A stretch of DNA of 64,000 bases from Schlesneria sp. DSM 10557 (lineage in GTDB: Bacteria; Planctomycetota; Planctomycetia; Planctomycetales; Planctomycetaceae). The first letter of the stretch is position 1; each line of letters begins with the position of its first letter. The stretch is from contig NZ_CP124747.1 in the NCBI RefSeq assembly GCF_041860085.1, positions 2,046,001 to 2,110,000 on the forward strand, in the 5' to 3' direction. Shown here one piece after another: positions 9,338-17,743 of the stretch. Position numbers and translations under genes: made by a program. Under the pieces are notes generated by a model that searched no databases, was not told where the DNA came from, and worked only from the letters and a program-made list of their open reading frames with translations.

Positions 9338-9371
9338 ACGACCGCAGCGGACCAATGTCCACTACGGTCGT
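9338..9371 (-). terminator. Intrinsic terminator of the Fe-S assembly gene and group II intron target
   Basis: On the minus strand ACGACCGTAGTGGAC, loop ATTG and GTCCGCTGCGGTCGT form a 15-bp stem with two G-U pairs. It is followed by TTTTTCT and then immediately the intron 5' end at 9331. It lies about 85 nt downstream of the IscA-type gene stop. Confidence 0.88.
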
Positions 9372-9457
9372 TGAGCGCTCATCTTTTTAACTGCCCCTTC
9401 CGATCCGACAGTCACATGCGAGGGGATCGGGAATCGAAACGAACAGGTGATTAGGTT

Positions 9458-9790
9458 CTACATCGCGAAGCTGCTGCCGCAACCGCAGGTCTTCTGAGCG
9501 TTGGGGTTGTTGAACTTGAACCCACGGCGATTCAGGTCGTCGATAAAATCGATCTCGGTCCCATCCAGATGGAGGTCGAATCGCTTGTCGACAGCCAGTT
9601 TCACGCCGAACTGCTCGGTGACGAAATCTTTCGTCGTGTCCTGAGTGTCGTCGAAGTTAAAGGAATAGTCCCAGCCAGAGCAACCGCCTGCCCGGACACC
9701 CACTCGCAGCACGTACTCTTCGGGAATCTTGCTTTCGGCCCGGATCCGCTTGATTTCGGCGGCAGCTTTTTCGGTCAATGTCACGGCCAT
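9458..9790 (-). CDS. HesB/IscA/ErpA-type iron-sulfur cluster carrier
   Basis: The 110-aa product starts [16 protein letters not shown], a classic A-type carrier N terminus. It has the three conserved cysteines, C37 in GGCSGW and C102/C104 in TCGCGSSF, which hold the Fe-S cluster. A-type carriers receive [2Fe-2S]/[4Fe-4S] clusters from scaffold proteins and hand them to apoproteins in the cytoplasm. The start at 9790 is preferred over a 12-residue upstream extension because it matches the family and has AAGGA upstream. It stands alone, not in an isc/suf operon. Whether it is closer to ErpA, IscA or SufA cannot be decided here. Confidence 0.93.
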   Translation of the reverse strand: MAVTLTEKAAAEIKRIRAESKIPEEYVLRVGVRAGGCSGWDYSFNFDDTQDTTKDFVTEQFGVKLAVDKRFDLHLDGTEIDFIDDLNRRGFKFNNPNAQKTCGCGSSFAM

Positions 9791-10327
9791 TATCACAGTC
9801 CTTGCAGGAAATATTGGGGCATTCAAACGTCGGCAAATTATAAGGTGTCGATTGTGCGAGGCAAGCTCATTCCCAAAGTTACAGGGCTATCACACCCGTC
9901 GGGAGCTCCTGAGCTTTGTATTGTCGCAATTGTTGCATTTTTTCGCAGCAACATTCTGCACCCACAAGCCACATTTCGGTTCTCCGCAACAAGCAGTTCT
10001 TTCAGACATTCTGTGCCGATTAATCTTTTGGCCGAATCCCGTTGCACTCCGTTTCCCCCACAGTTCAACGGGTCTTCCCAAGTCCTGAGCGTCTCGGGAC
10101 ACATAAAATCCGTATGTCAACCCCCTTGTTCACAGGATTTCCGTCCGCTCCTTGAATTTCTGGAACGAACATTGCCTCGATGGTGCGTGTCCCTCAGACT
10201 TTTACGGGATCTGGCCGATTTCATTCAACTTTTCGCCAGCGATTGTTTCATTTCTTCGTAGATGTTGTGTTTTTGTATTCTTTTGTTTTTGTGGTATTCA
10301 TGATTTTTGTCAGTGGGGACTGGTTCA
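9791..10327. other. Divergent intergenic region
   Basis: This lies between the minus-strand Fe-S carrier gene and the plus-strand STAS gene, and presumably carries both promoters. The 10240-10310 part is strikingly T-rich (GTTTTTGTATTCTTTTG). No gene is supported: frames here lack family features. Confidence 0.45.
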
Positions 10328-10657
10328 ATGCCGAATGTTTCTAATCTGGAGGTCTACCAGGCTGGTGAATTGACGGTCATCGGCTTTGGCGGACGTGAAG
10401 TTCTCGATGATATGAATGTCGCCGAATGCCGCGACGAGCTTGTCGAACTGATTCGGTCGCACCACTGCAAGGTGCTGGCCTTCGACCTCACACGCGTCCG
10501 ACTGATCCCCAGCGGCCTCCTGGGACTGCTGGCATCAATCCGCAAGCAGGGGGTGGCAGTCCATCTCTACAATCCTTCCACCGATATTCGGGAAGTCCTC
10601 GAGATCACCAAGCTCGATGATGTGTTGGAATTGCACGAACTGGAAATCGCTGTCTAA
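10328..10657 (+). CDS. STAS-domain protein (anti-anti-sigma factor-like)
   Basis: The 109-aa protein has a single STAS domain. It reads GELTVIGFGGREVLDDMNV, then AFDLTRVRLIPSGLLGLLAS, which matches the SpoIIAA-type DLSxVxxIDSSGLGxL loop with the phosphorylatable Ser kept (PSG). Later strands are GVAVHLYNPSTDIREVLEITKLDDVL. Such proteins sequester anti-sigma kinases when unphosphorylated, or act in similar partner switches. No kinase or phosphatase partner is adjacent. The ATG at 10328 is taken; a TTG seven codons upstream is also in frame. A strong terminator follows, so it is monocistronic. Confidence 0.85.
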   Translation: MPNVSNLEVYQAGELTVIGFGGREVLDDMNVAECRDELVELIRSHHCKVLAFDLTRVRLIPSGLLGLLASIRKQGVAVHLYNPSTDIREVLEITKLDDVLELHELEIAV

Positions 10658-10713
10658 AGCCAACGACAAGAGTCGGTGACCGATAAGACCGCCTTTCATT
10701 GATGTTGAAGTGG

Positions 10714-10748
10714 AACGAGTTCGACCTGTCGCTCGAACTCGTTTTTTT
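10714..10748 (+). terminator. Intrinsic terminator after STAS gene
   Basis: AACGAGTTCGA (10714-10724) pairs with TCGAACTCGTT (10733-10743) around an 8-nt loop, and a run of T (10742-10748) closes the element. The stem and T-tract are textbook. Confidence 0.85.
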
Positions 10749-10847
10749 CCGTCAGAGCCGTTTCTATTATTCGCCCTTCCGCGGGTCACAGCCCCCGGCT
10801 GTTTCCGCTGGAGCCCAGAGTTCATCCTGTCAGCCGGCTACGCCAGA

Positions 10848-12536
10848 TCAGTCGATCGAAATGCCCCCCCAGCCGTCCTGCGAATGAATCCCGACGACGC
10901 GTGGAACTGGTCCAGGCAGGGGCCAGAAGGAGGCAGGAAGAGCCCGATCAAATGCGAAACTGGTCGAGTTCGTATCAATCGCGTTTGAGATCACCTTCAA
11001 GGCCACATCCGGCAATCGCGTCCCCCCCTTGGAGAGGGGTTCGACCTGGGCTTTTCCCGGCGTGACGACAATTTTTTCGCCCGAGATTTTCGTCGAATAC
11101 GGAATTGTGACAGCCAGCGGAGGAAGCACGTCATTTCCCGCCGGCTTGAATTTGGCCCGCAAGGTGACCAGAGCTCGATCATCCTCCAGCCGAATGGTCA
11201 GGGGATCCTCGTCGTCAAATTCGATGTCGATCACAATATTTTGCAGGCCTGGCAGCGAAATCGGCGGAGGCTGTGACGAATCGAGTTCGTCTTTCTCGGG
11301 CTTTACCGCGTAAGGAGCCATGGATTTTTCCATTTCCTTGTCGGTTGTGCGCAGGCCCTTCAGACCGAGTCTGCCGACCAGCGAATTCAGCAATCCTTCA
11401 TGCACCATCAGTTTCAAACCATTTTCCGGGCCGAGACGATTCTCGAGTTCGGTCGTCGACTCAGTCGGCGTCTGCCCCGTCACCTGCATGAAATAGCTCA
11501 ATTGGGTGTCAGAGGTGTGGACGAGCTGTTGCGAAGGCAAAAGATCCGCTGCCCCCAGCCACTTTCGCACCGTTAACTCGAGCTGATCATTCGCATCAGC
11601 GAGCTGCTTATCGATCGTCTTGTCGAACTCAGGAAACACCCTCTCTGCCACGCGATCCCGCGCCACCGCTTCCGCCTGCGGACGCCGACGTTCTGCTTCC
11701 CGGAAGGCGATTCGATTTGCAATCCCTCCGAATAAAGTTCCCGTCAGTGGGGTGGTCGCGCCAAGAGTCTGATTCTTTGCCCGGACATGCACCACTGCGT
11801 GCCGCGTCGAAAACTTCTCACCGTCAAAGTAGATCTCCTTGGTCGCCACAAACTCCTGTTGGCTGGCGACGTCCACTTTGGCCTGCGGTGTAAAGCCGGT
11901 CGTTTCACTTTGCGTCGTCCCGTTCAGGACGAGAACTGCGCGCCCCTGCGTCCCACCCGGCAGCAGATCGAGTCGAACTTTCGTTGCCGTTGTCTGGTGT
12001 CCGAAGACCTCGGCCCCGAGAATAAAGTCCCGCACTTCGCCGGGACGGGTTTCATTACGTGCGACCAGTCGATTCAGAAAGCTTTCCGAAACACTGAACC
12101 GGATATTGCCAATCGGCGTTGGCGCCTCTTCGACAATGGGCGCGGCGGGAGCGAAGGGGGCTGCGGCAAGGCCCGGCTGAAGAAAGACAGGCTGGCCCGG
12201 CGCCGGCAAAAAGGGTGAAGGACGCCGCATCATATTGGGCCCCATCGGATAGGGGCCGGGTCCCGCCGAGAAGCCAGGAGGGGGCAGGGGCGAGACCAGG
12301 GGATCGGAAATCGGTGCTGGCCCCACGGCAACAGGGGGCGTTCCATACGGATTGGCAGTCGGCCCCACCGCCACATTCGGTACCCCTAACGGCGCGGGAG
12401 GAATCCGTCGAACGGGAGGCTGTGCGAAAGCATCGCTGGTAAAAACGGCGCATCCCGTCAAGGCAAGGGTGGTCGTTCTGAGCGAACTTGTCGTCATTGC
12501 GCAGAACAGCGTCCCGATAAATCCTCGCTGATACAT
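10848..12536 (-). CDS. Secreted protein of unknown function, proline-rich N-terminal region
   Basis: The 562-aa protein has an N-terminal hydrophobic leader ending near SDAFAQ. A Pro/Gly-rich stretch of about 100 residues follows (PPVRRIPPAPLGVP and more). The rest looks beta-rich: NIRFSVSESFLNRLVARNET, then GRAVLVLNGTTQSET, then VVHVRAKNQTLGATTPLTG, with a region near LFGGIANRIAFREAERRRP. NGLKLMVHEGLLNSLVGRLG appears to echo the first domain (SVSESFLNRLVAR), suggesting two related modules. I do not recognise a named family. The start at 12536 has CAGGA 8 nt upstream. A later ATG at 12497 would leave a shorter leader. The window suggests an envelope or periplasmic role only. Confidence 0.75.
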   Translation of the reverse strand: MYQRGFIGTLFCAMTTSSLRTTTLALTGCAVFTSDAFAQPPVRRIPPAPLGVPNVAVGPTANPYGTPPVAVGPAPISDPLVSPLPPPGFSAGPGPYPMGPNMMRRPSPFLPAPGQPVFLQPGLAAAPFAPAAPIVEEAPTPIGNIRFSVSESFLNRLVARNETRPGEVRDFILGAEVFGHQTTATKVRLDLLPGGTQGRAVLVLNGTTQSETTGFTPQAKVDVASQQEFVATKEIYFDGEKFSTRHAVVHVRAKNQTLGATTPLTGTLFGGIANRIAFREAERRRPQAEAVARDRVAERVFPEFDKTIDKQLADANDQLELTVRKWLGAADLLPSQQLVHTSDTQLSYFMQVTGQTPTESTTELENRLGPENGLKLMVHEGLLNSLVGRLGLKGLRTTDKEMEKSMAPYAVKPEKDELDSSQPPPISLPGLQNIVIDIEFDDEDPLTIRLEDDRALVTLRAKFKPAGNDVLPPLAVTIPYSTKISGEKIVVTPGKAQVEPLSKGGTRLPDVALKVISNAIDTNSTSFAFDRALPASFWPLPGPVPRVVGIHSQDGWGGISID

Positions 12537-13120
12537 AGGATGTTTCCTGACGATGTCTCGATGCTCTTGAAAATCATGACAAGACTGACGTGCCATCGAA
12601 TCAAGGCAGGCCGAAGTGTCGCTGGATCGGGTGGCGAATTGCCGCCGGGACAGGGATCAGATCGGCATCACACCTTATGAGTCTCGATTCGCATCGGCGA
12701 AATTCATCACCTTTAGCCGGGTTTTACTTCAGATTTCGAGTTCTTTCGGTTTTGCATTCCAATTTTACTCAAGCTCGACAGGCAATTTCGGAAAACTTCA
12801 CTCCATTCACGCAGGCCAATATCCCAGTTTGCGCAACCCTCCAGATCCATTTTTCCTGCGTGTCCTCCCATTTGTAAAAACTGCCAGAAGCGGGCCTGAC
12901 TCAATTGCGCAAGCAATTGCCGTTCCCTGTCACCAGTGCAGAAGAGAAAAGCAGAGACGTCCCGCTCAATGCTTCCCCCGGAGAAGACTGGCATTCGACC
13001 TGAAACGAATTGACAGAAATTCCCAGTCCACCTAGAGGATTTCGTAAGGAGTTGCTAAATAGGCAACATCGGTGTTCGATCGCAGGATGCGTTCGTATCA
13101 AAGTCAAGGTAGACACGAAC
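12537..13120. other. Divergent intergenic region
   Basis: About 580 nt lie between the minus-strand secreted protein and the plus-strand P450. The middle is relatively AT-rich. No reading frame with family features is seen; it probably contains the promoters of both genes. Confidence 0.4.
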
Positions 13121-14551
13121 ATGAACTCAACGAATCTGTCCATTGCACATGGTGCTGAAAAGCCGCTGCCGGTCACATACGGTCGGTTGATGGATTTCCC
13201 TGATGACCCGGTCGCCTGTCTCCGTGAGCTCCATGCGCGGCACGGCTCAATCTGTGCCATGGAAGAGCAGGGCCAACGGATCTATTTCGTTTTCGGACCT
13301 GAGTTCAATCATCAGATTCTGAGTGATATGGCCAACTTTCACTCGCAATTCTTTGCCATTCGGGGCTCAAGAAATTCCCCTCAGCGCAGACTGAGCTCCG
13401 GCCTGCTGAGCATGAATGGAGAGCAGCACAAGCGAAACCGCCGCATGGTGATGGATGCCTTCATGAAGAAGGCCATTCTCAACTATATCCCGTCGATCCA
13501 GAGCGAGGTCGAGGCGATGCTGGCAGAGTGGGTTCCCGGGACGGAGCGGGATGTCTCGCGCGACATGACCGATTTCATGCTGCGGCTGACCAGCACGATT
13601 CTGTTTGGCATCGATCAGCCCGAAGTGGCATACCGGATTGGCCACATGATTGATGAGTGGGTTCACTTGAACCATGAAATCGGCATGGGTGCGTTCGTCG
13701 CTGATCCGACGATTGCCAATCGTTACAGCGATCTTCTCGAGTATGCAGGAAAACTCGAAGCAGAGATCCTCGGAATGATCAAACTTCGGAAACAGAATCC
13801 CACCGGTTCAGACGCCCTGTCGATTCTCATCAATGCTCATGACAGCGAAGGGAGCATTACCGACGAAGAGCTGGTCGGGTCTGCCGCACTGATGTTTGCC
13901 GCGGCACATCTCACCACTGCCCACACGCTGACCTGGACACTTTTCCTGCTCGCGCAACACCCGACTGCGATGACGCAGCTGCACGAGGAGCTGACAGCGA
14001 ATCTTACCGGAGGCTTCCCGACGGTCGCGCAACTGGAACAGCTTCCCTTCGTGGAACGGACGCTCAAGGAAAGCATGCGGATCTTGCCAGCGTCGTCCTA
14101 TTCCCAGCGCGTCGCCGCCGCACCGGTCGAACTCGGCCCATTCCAGTTGACGCCCGGTGCCGGGATCGTCTTCAGCCAGTTCATCACGCACCATATGCCG
14201 GGCATCTATTCCGACCCGGAAGCGTTCCTTCCGAATCGCTGGTTGAATATCAATCCTTCCCCCTATCAGTACCTGCCATTTGGGGCGGGACCGAGAATGT
14301 GCCTGGGTGCTCCGCTCGCCATGCTGATCCTCAAGACCACCCTGCCGACAATTCTGCAGCGGTTCAAGGTGACGATGGTCCCGAACTCGGAGGTCAGCTC
14401 CAAGGTCATTTCAACCATGCTCGGCCCCACCACCAGCGTCATGATGCGGATCGATCATCAGGACGGAAAGTTCCACTCGGCACCGGTGCGTGGAAACATT
14501 CACGAAATGGTCGATCTGCGCGAAGTCGTGTCCACTCGGCGTGCGGCGTAG
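13121..14551 (+). CDS. Cytochrome P450
   Basis: The 476-aa protein carries the haem-binding signature FGAGPRMCLG with the thiolate Cys at about residue 394. It also has the K-helix motif ESMR (E-x-x-R) and an I-helix segment AAHLTTAHTL in place of the usual acid-Thr pair. It has no membrane anchor and is probably soluble and cytoplasmic. It would oxidise a hydrophobic substrate using ferredoxin or flavodoxin partners not found nearby. ATG 13121 has AAGGTAG 11 nt upstream; a 37-residue extension is in frame but not family-like. The I-helix lacks the common Asp/Glu before Thr, which may affect proton delivery. Substrate unknown. Confidence 0.93.
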   Translation: MNSTNLSIAHGAEKPLPVTYGRLMDFPDDPVACLRELHARHGSICAMEEQGQRIYFVFGPEFNHQILSDMANFHSQFFAIRGSRNSPQRRLSSGLLSMNGEQHKRNRRMVMDAFMKKAILNYIPSIQSEVEAMLAEWVPGTERDVSRDMTDFMLRLTSTILFGIDQPEVAYRIGHMIDEWVHLNHEIGMGAFVADPTIANRYSDLLEYAGKLEAEILGMIKLRKQNPTGSDALSILINAHDSEGSITDEELVGSAALMFAAAHLTTAHTLTWTLFLLAQHPTAMTQLHEELTANLTGGFPTVAQLEQLPFVERTLKESMRILPASSYSQRVAAAPVELGPFQLTPGAGIVFSQFITHHMPGIYSDPEAFLPNRWLNINPSPYQYLPFGAGPRMCLGAPLAMLILKTTLPTILQRFKVTMVPNSEVSSKVISTMLGPTTSVMMRIDHQDGKFHSAPVRGNIHEMVDLREVVSTRRAA

Positions 14552-14576
14552 TCAGAATAGCAGAATTGACCTCGTT

Positions 14577-14602
14577 GACGGCCGCATGAACGTGCGGCCG
14601 TC
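14577..14602. terminator. Bidirectional hairpin between convergent genes
   Basis: GACGGCCGCA (14577-14586) pairs with TGCGGCCGTC (14593-14602) around a 6-nt loop, 25 nt after the P450 stop and 10 nt before the stop of the minus-strand gene. There is no clear T-tract, so the terminator role is an inference from position. Confidence 0.55.
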
Positions 14603-14611
14603 GGCACCAAT

Positions 14612-15751
14612 TCAGGAAGCGTCGTCTGGCCAGAGTGTGACTGGCCACGATGTGATCCGCGCCACAGCCTTCGCCGCTTCAAAGTGCGGGACAAAAACGA
14701 TGACGTCTTGCGGTGCGGCATCGCGCAGACCAAGGTCACCCACCACGCGCCATTCCTGCTCGACCCTCCAGTCGATTCCCGAATGACCGATTGCCCGCTG
14801 AAAAAAAGGACGCTGCTGCGCGGTCAATTCCGGCCAGTCGGCCTCCTCAGCGTAGTTCACTGCCTGAGCCCCTCGACTGAGCAGCCAGCTTCGGCGCAGG
14901 CAGATACCGTAGGGTTCAAAATCCCAATGCACGCGGTGCGGCCGAAAGCGACGCAGTGTGGGAAGCTCGGAAAGTGGAATTGCGGTGAAGCTCACGACAC
15001 GGTCCCCTCCGCGAATGGTTCGGCCCGACGCGATCAACGTTTTCTGACGGATAATCCGCAGCAGCGCACTGAGCGCGGAATGATCCGCATCACTCCGCGC
15101 CTCCAGCAGACTGTCGGCATACTCTGCGAACGAATCTCCGGGCCAGGGACCGGGACAGGCGCGTGTGCTGTGCGTGAGAAAATCCCATTCCTCGGCAGGT
15201 GGGAAGGGCGACAGGGTATAGACGTCCGGAGGATCGGTCGACGCCTCCGAGGTTCGGTCGGGATCTCTCAGAGCCGCAGCTGCGACCAGGGGACTCAACT
15301 GTTCGGTTGTCGGCGTCCAGGAGGTCGCTCCTTGCGCACACAGTTCTGCTCGCAAATTGTCAGGCTGCAGTTGAGGCAGGTCGACCAGCACTACTCGAGA
15401 TTGTCGCTGCTGAAGTCGTTCTTTCAGCAGCCGCTCCAGATTGCCCCCACTGCGCAGGTGGAGCACGTAGACCACCTCGGCGGCATCCATCAGACTCTGA
15501 TCGGCGACGGATCGATCCGAAGCGGTGTCGACTCCTTCCGGCACTGAAACAAAGTGTTGTTCGACTCCCAGCCGGGCAGCGGCCTGCTGCAGAAACGGAG
15601 CCCCCGCTGTTTTTTCGCTTAGTAACAGCGTCGTCTGGCTGGCTTTGAGTTGCCTTAAGACGCCACGCAGCCCCGCGATCCAGAGGGCATCAGGCGGCAC
15701 GAGACGCGTCAGCCGTGACATCATGACGGCAGCGGAGTTCGGCAGGGTCAT
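14612..15751 (-). CDS. Conserved hypothetical protein, coupled to PQQ/EF-hand gene
   Basis: The 379-aa product has no signal peptide. The first 170 residues look like a Rossmann-type alpha/beta domain (LWIAGLRGVLRQL, TTLLLSEKTAGAP, VVYVLHLRSGG, SRVVLVDLPQLQ). The C-terminal half contains VVSFTAIPLSELPTL, HWDFEPYGICLRRSWLL and VEQEWRVVGDLGL. The E-WR element weakly recalls DUF2971-type proteins, which I hold at low confidence. The ATG overlaps the stop of the upstream PQQ propeller gene as ATGA (15748-15751), so the two are translationally coupled and probably work together. No catalytic motif was recognised. Confidence 0.7.
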   Translation of the reverse strand: MTLPNSAAVMMSRLTRLVPPDALWIAGLRGVLRQLKASQTTLLLSEKTAGAPFLQQAAARLGVEQHFVSVPEGVDTASDRSVADQSLMDAAEVVYVLHLRSGGNLERLLKERLQQRQSRVVLVDLPQLQPDNLRAELCAQGATSWTPTTEQLSPLVAAAALRDPDRTSEASTDPPDVYTLSPFPPAEEWDFLTHSTRACPGPWPGDSFAEYADSLLEARSDADHSALSALLRIIRQKTLIASGRTIRGGDRVVSFTAIPLSELPTLRRFRPHRVHWDFEPYGICLRRSWLLSRGAQAVNYAEEADWPELTAQQRPFFQRAIGHSGIDWRVEQEWRVVGDLGLRDAAPQDVIVFVPHFEAAKAVARITSWPVTLWPDDAS

Positions 15752-17196
15752 TTCAGACCGAAGCAATAGAGATGCCCCGCCGTACGCAGATAGATCCGAC
15801 CATCGACAATGGCTGGCGTGGCGAAGACATCCTCCTTCATGTCGCTGGTGTGCAGGAGATTCAGTTGCTCCGTTGCCGAAACGACCGTCAGCCGACCAGG
15901 CTCATCAACGAGATACACCTTCCCATCCCCGGCGACAGGTGAGGCATAATAGCTGCCACTTGCCTCAAGCCTGAGCGGACGCGATGCTTTCCCCGTTTCC
16001 GGGTCGAGATTCTGAAGAATTCCGCCGTCTTTCACTGTAAACAGCCTGCCGTTGTAGAGCAGGGGAGACGCACAGAAGGGAACCTGCTTCGGATAGGTCC
16101 AACGGATGTGAGTTTTCGTTGCGTCCCCCGTCGCACCCGGCCGGATACTCAGGACCATGTTTTTTCCCTGGTCGAACAGACTACGAAAAAGCTCGTACTC
16201 GTCACGCGTCAGTTGTCCGTCTTTGTTCCGGTCGGCCTGTGTGAAGCGAGCATAGATCGGCCCTTCGACGAGTTCCTCTTCACTGAGCATTCCGTCTTGA
16301 TTCTTATCCCTTCGCGGGGCGACATCGTCGAACGGTTCCGCCCGAATTGGTTCCGCCTCATCCCCCCCCGCAGCCCAGCCTGCCAGATACAGATTCCCGT
16401 CTGGCCCCACGGTCGGCGAACTGACGACTGTGCGTGAGATCCCACGGACAGTCCACGCTTCTTTCCCGGTCTCCAGATCGTATCCGACAACCCGCAGGGT
16501 CGCCGCCACGACGATTTGCTGACGACCTTCGTTATTCCACAGAATCGGTGTGCACGAATTACGCAGGAAGTCAGAACGGTCCGTTTTCCAGAGTGTTTCA
16601 CCCGATCGCTTATCCAGACAGATCAGAAACGAATCCAGATCATGATCCTGGCAGAGAATCAGACGGTCGCCATGTACGATCGGTGAACTGGCTGCTCCAA
16701 AATCATTGAGGAAGGGTCCCAAGGGTTTCTTCCAGATCAATTTACCACTGTGGTCATAGCAATAAAGACCACTGGATCCGAAGAAACTGAACAACAGGCT
16801 GGAGTCTGCGCAGGGCGTGCTTTGAGCATGACTGCCAATCCGGTGAATGGTTTCCAGACGTTCATAAGGGGCATCAGCCTCCCATTGAGGTGTCCCGGTC
16901 TGCCGGTCGAGCGACATCGTGACCAGAGTTTTGTCACGCACACCCGTGAGGAAGATCCGCTCACCGACGACGACAGGAGAAGAATGGCCTGGAGGGAGCG
17001 CCGTTTTCCAGAGAACGTTGTGATCTGGCCCGATGTCTGTCGGTAACGGCAAATCGGCAGGATCTGTCGCGGAACCGTTCGGTCCACGAAATTGAGGCCA
17101 GTCGCTCGCATGAATACTCGAGAGACACACCCCCAGGAGCCCACCGACGAAGACCCGTACGAGCGAGCGAAGCTGAATTGCTTGAGTGGACAACAT
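15748..17196 (-). CDS. Secreted PQQ-like beta-propeller protein with paired EF-hands
   Basis: The 482-aa product has a signal peptide ending near SIHAS, then DWPQFRGPNGSATDP and repeated propeller blades (SSPVVVGERIFLTG, SSPIVHGDRLILCQ, TPAIVDGRIYLRTAG). An insertion carries two canonical calcium-binding EF loops, DKNQDGMLSEEE and DRNKDGQLTRDE. Calcium probably stiffens the insert or mediates binding. It is a paralogue of the propeller at 5.3-6.7 kb, which lacks the EF pair. The start is the ATG at 17196 with AAGGAG upstream; a TTG one codon earlier is possible. It is the first gene of a two-gene operon with the unknown protein downstream. Confidence 0.9.
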   Translation of the reverse strand: MLSTQAIQLRSLVRVFVGGLLGVCLSSIHASDWPQFRGPNGSATDPADLPLPTDIGPDHNVLWKTALPPGHSSPVVVGERIFLTGVRDKTLVTMSLDRQTGTPQWEADAPYERLETIHRIGSHAQSTPCADSSLLFSFFGSSGLYCYDHSGKLIWKKPLGPFLNDFGAASSPIVHGDRLILCQDHDLDSFLICLDKRSGETLWKTDRSDFLRNSCTPILWNNEGRQQIVVAATLRVVGYDLETGKEAWTVRGISRTVVSSPTVGPDGNLYLAGWAAGGDEAEPIRAEPFDDVAPRRDKNQDGMLSEEELVEGPIYARFTQADRNKDGQLTRDEYELFRSLFDQGKNMVLSIRPGATGDATKTHIRWTYPKQVPFCASPLLYNGRLFTVKDGGILQNLDPETGKASRPLRLEASGSYYASPVAGDGKVYLVDEPGRLTVVSATEQLNLLHTSDMKEDVFATPAIVDGRIYLRTAGHLYCFGLK

Positions 17197-17743
17197 CAAT
17201 CCGGATCTCCTTCACTCCTGAATCGCTCACGTTAAGACACGAAAAGTCACTACATCGATTCTCCCCGGTTTTGGCAAGAGACTGAATTCCCAAGGAAATT
17301 CCTCAACGCAGCAATTCCTCCAAAAGCAGACAACGAAAATGGCCTCAACGTCCGTTTTCGTCACACTTTCACTTCGGGTATCCTCACCCTCTGTCTCTTT
17401 AAAGTGTTTTCACTACAGGAGTTTCTTTGCAGCCTCCTGACAAATATCCACACGTACACATCGTCGCGGTCGAGAGAAATACATTCGCACCACACTACGC
17501 CAATTGACGCACCACACTACGAAAATCAGCGTATTTTAAGGACTCATCGAGATTTTTCTTGCTATGCGATGCGCGACATTGTCTTATTTTATAGGAGAAT
17601 TTTGCAGCTTCAGTTGCCTCTGACGTTCGTTTGGTTCAAAATAGGAACTTTGAGCTGTTGTGCAGGTCGATGTTGCATTGTATCGTTGTAGCACAGTTTT
17701 TAACTGACTCATGGTATTTCAGTCCGTATTGGGGGGACAATTG
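17197..17743. other. Divergent AT-rich intergenic region
   Basis: This lies between the PQQ/EF-hand gene and the PEP-CTERM gene. The 17400-17700 part is clearly more AT-rich than its surroundings and contains a 14-bp direct repeat at 17486-17521 (listed separately). No gene is supported. Confidence 0.5.
17486..17521 (+). repeat. 14-bp direct repeat, two copies 22 bp apart (possible operator)
   Basis: CGCACCACACTACG occurs at 17486-17499 and again, perfectly, at 17508-17521. The 22-bp period is about two helical turns, so both copies face the same side of the DNA. They lie about 220 nt upstream of the PEP-CTERM start. Regulatory use is an inference. Confidence 0.5.

Noticed and set aside
9569-10261. 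Plus-strand frame of 230 codons over the Fe-S carrier gene
   Set aside because: It is antisense to a clear A-type carrier gene and continues into AT-rich promoter DNA without features.
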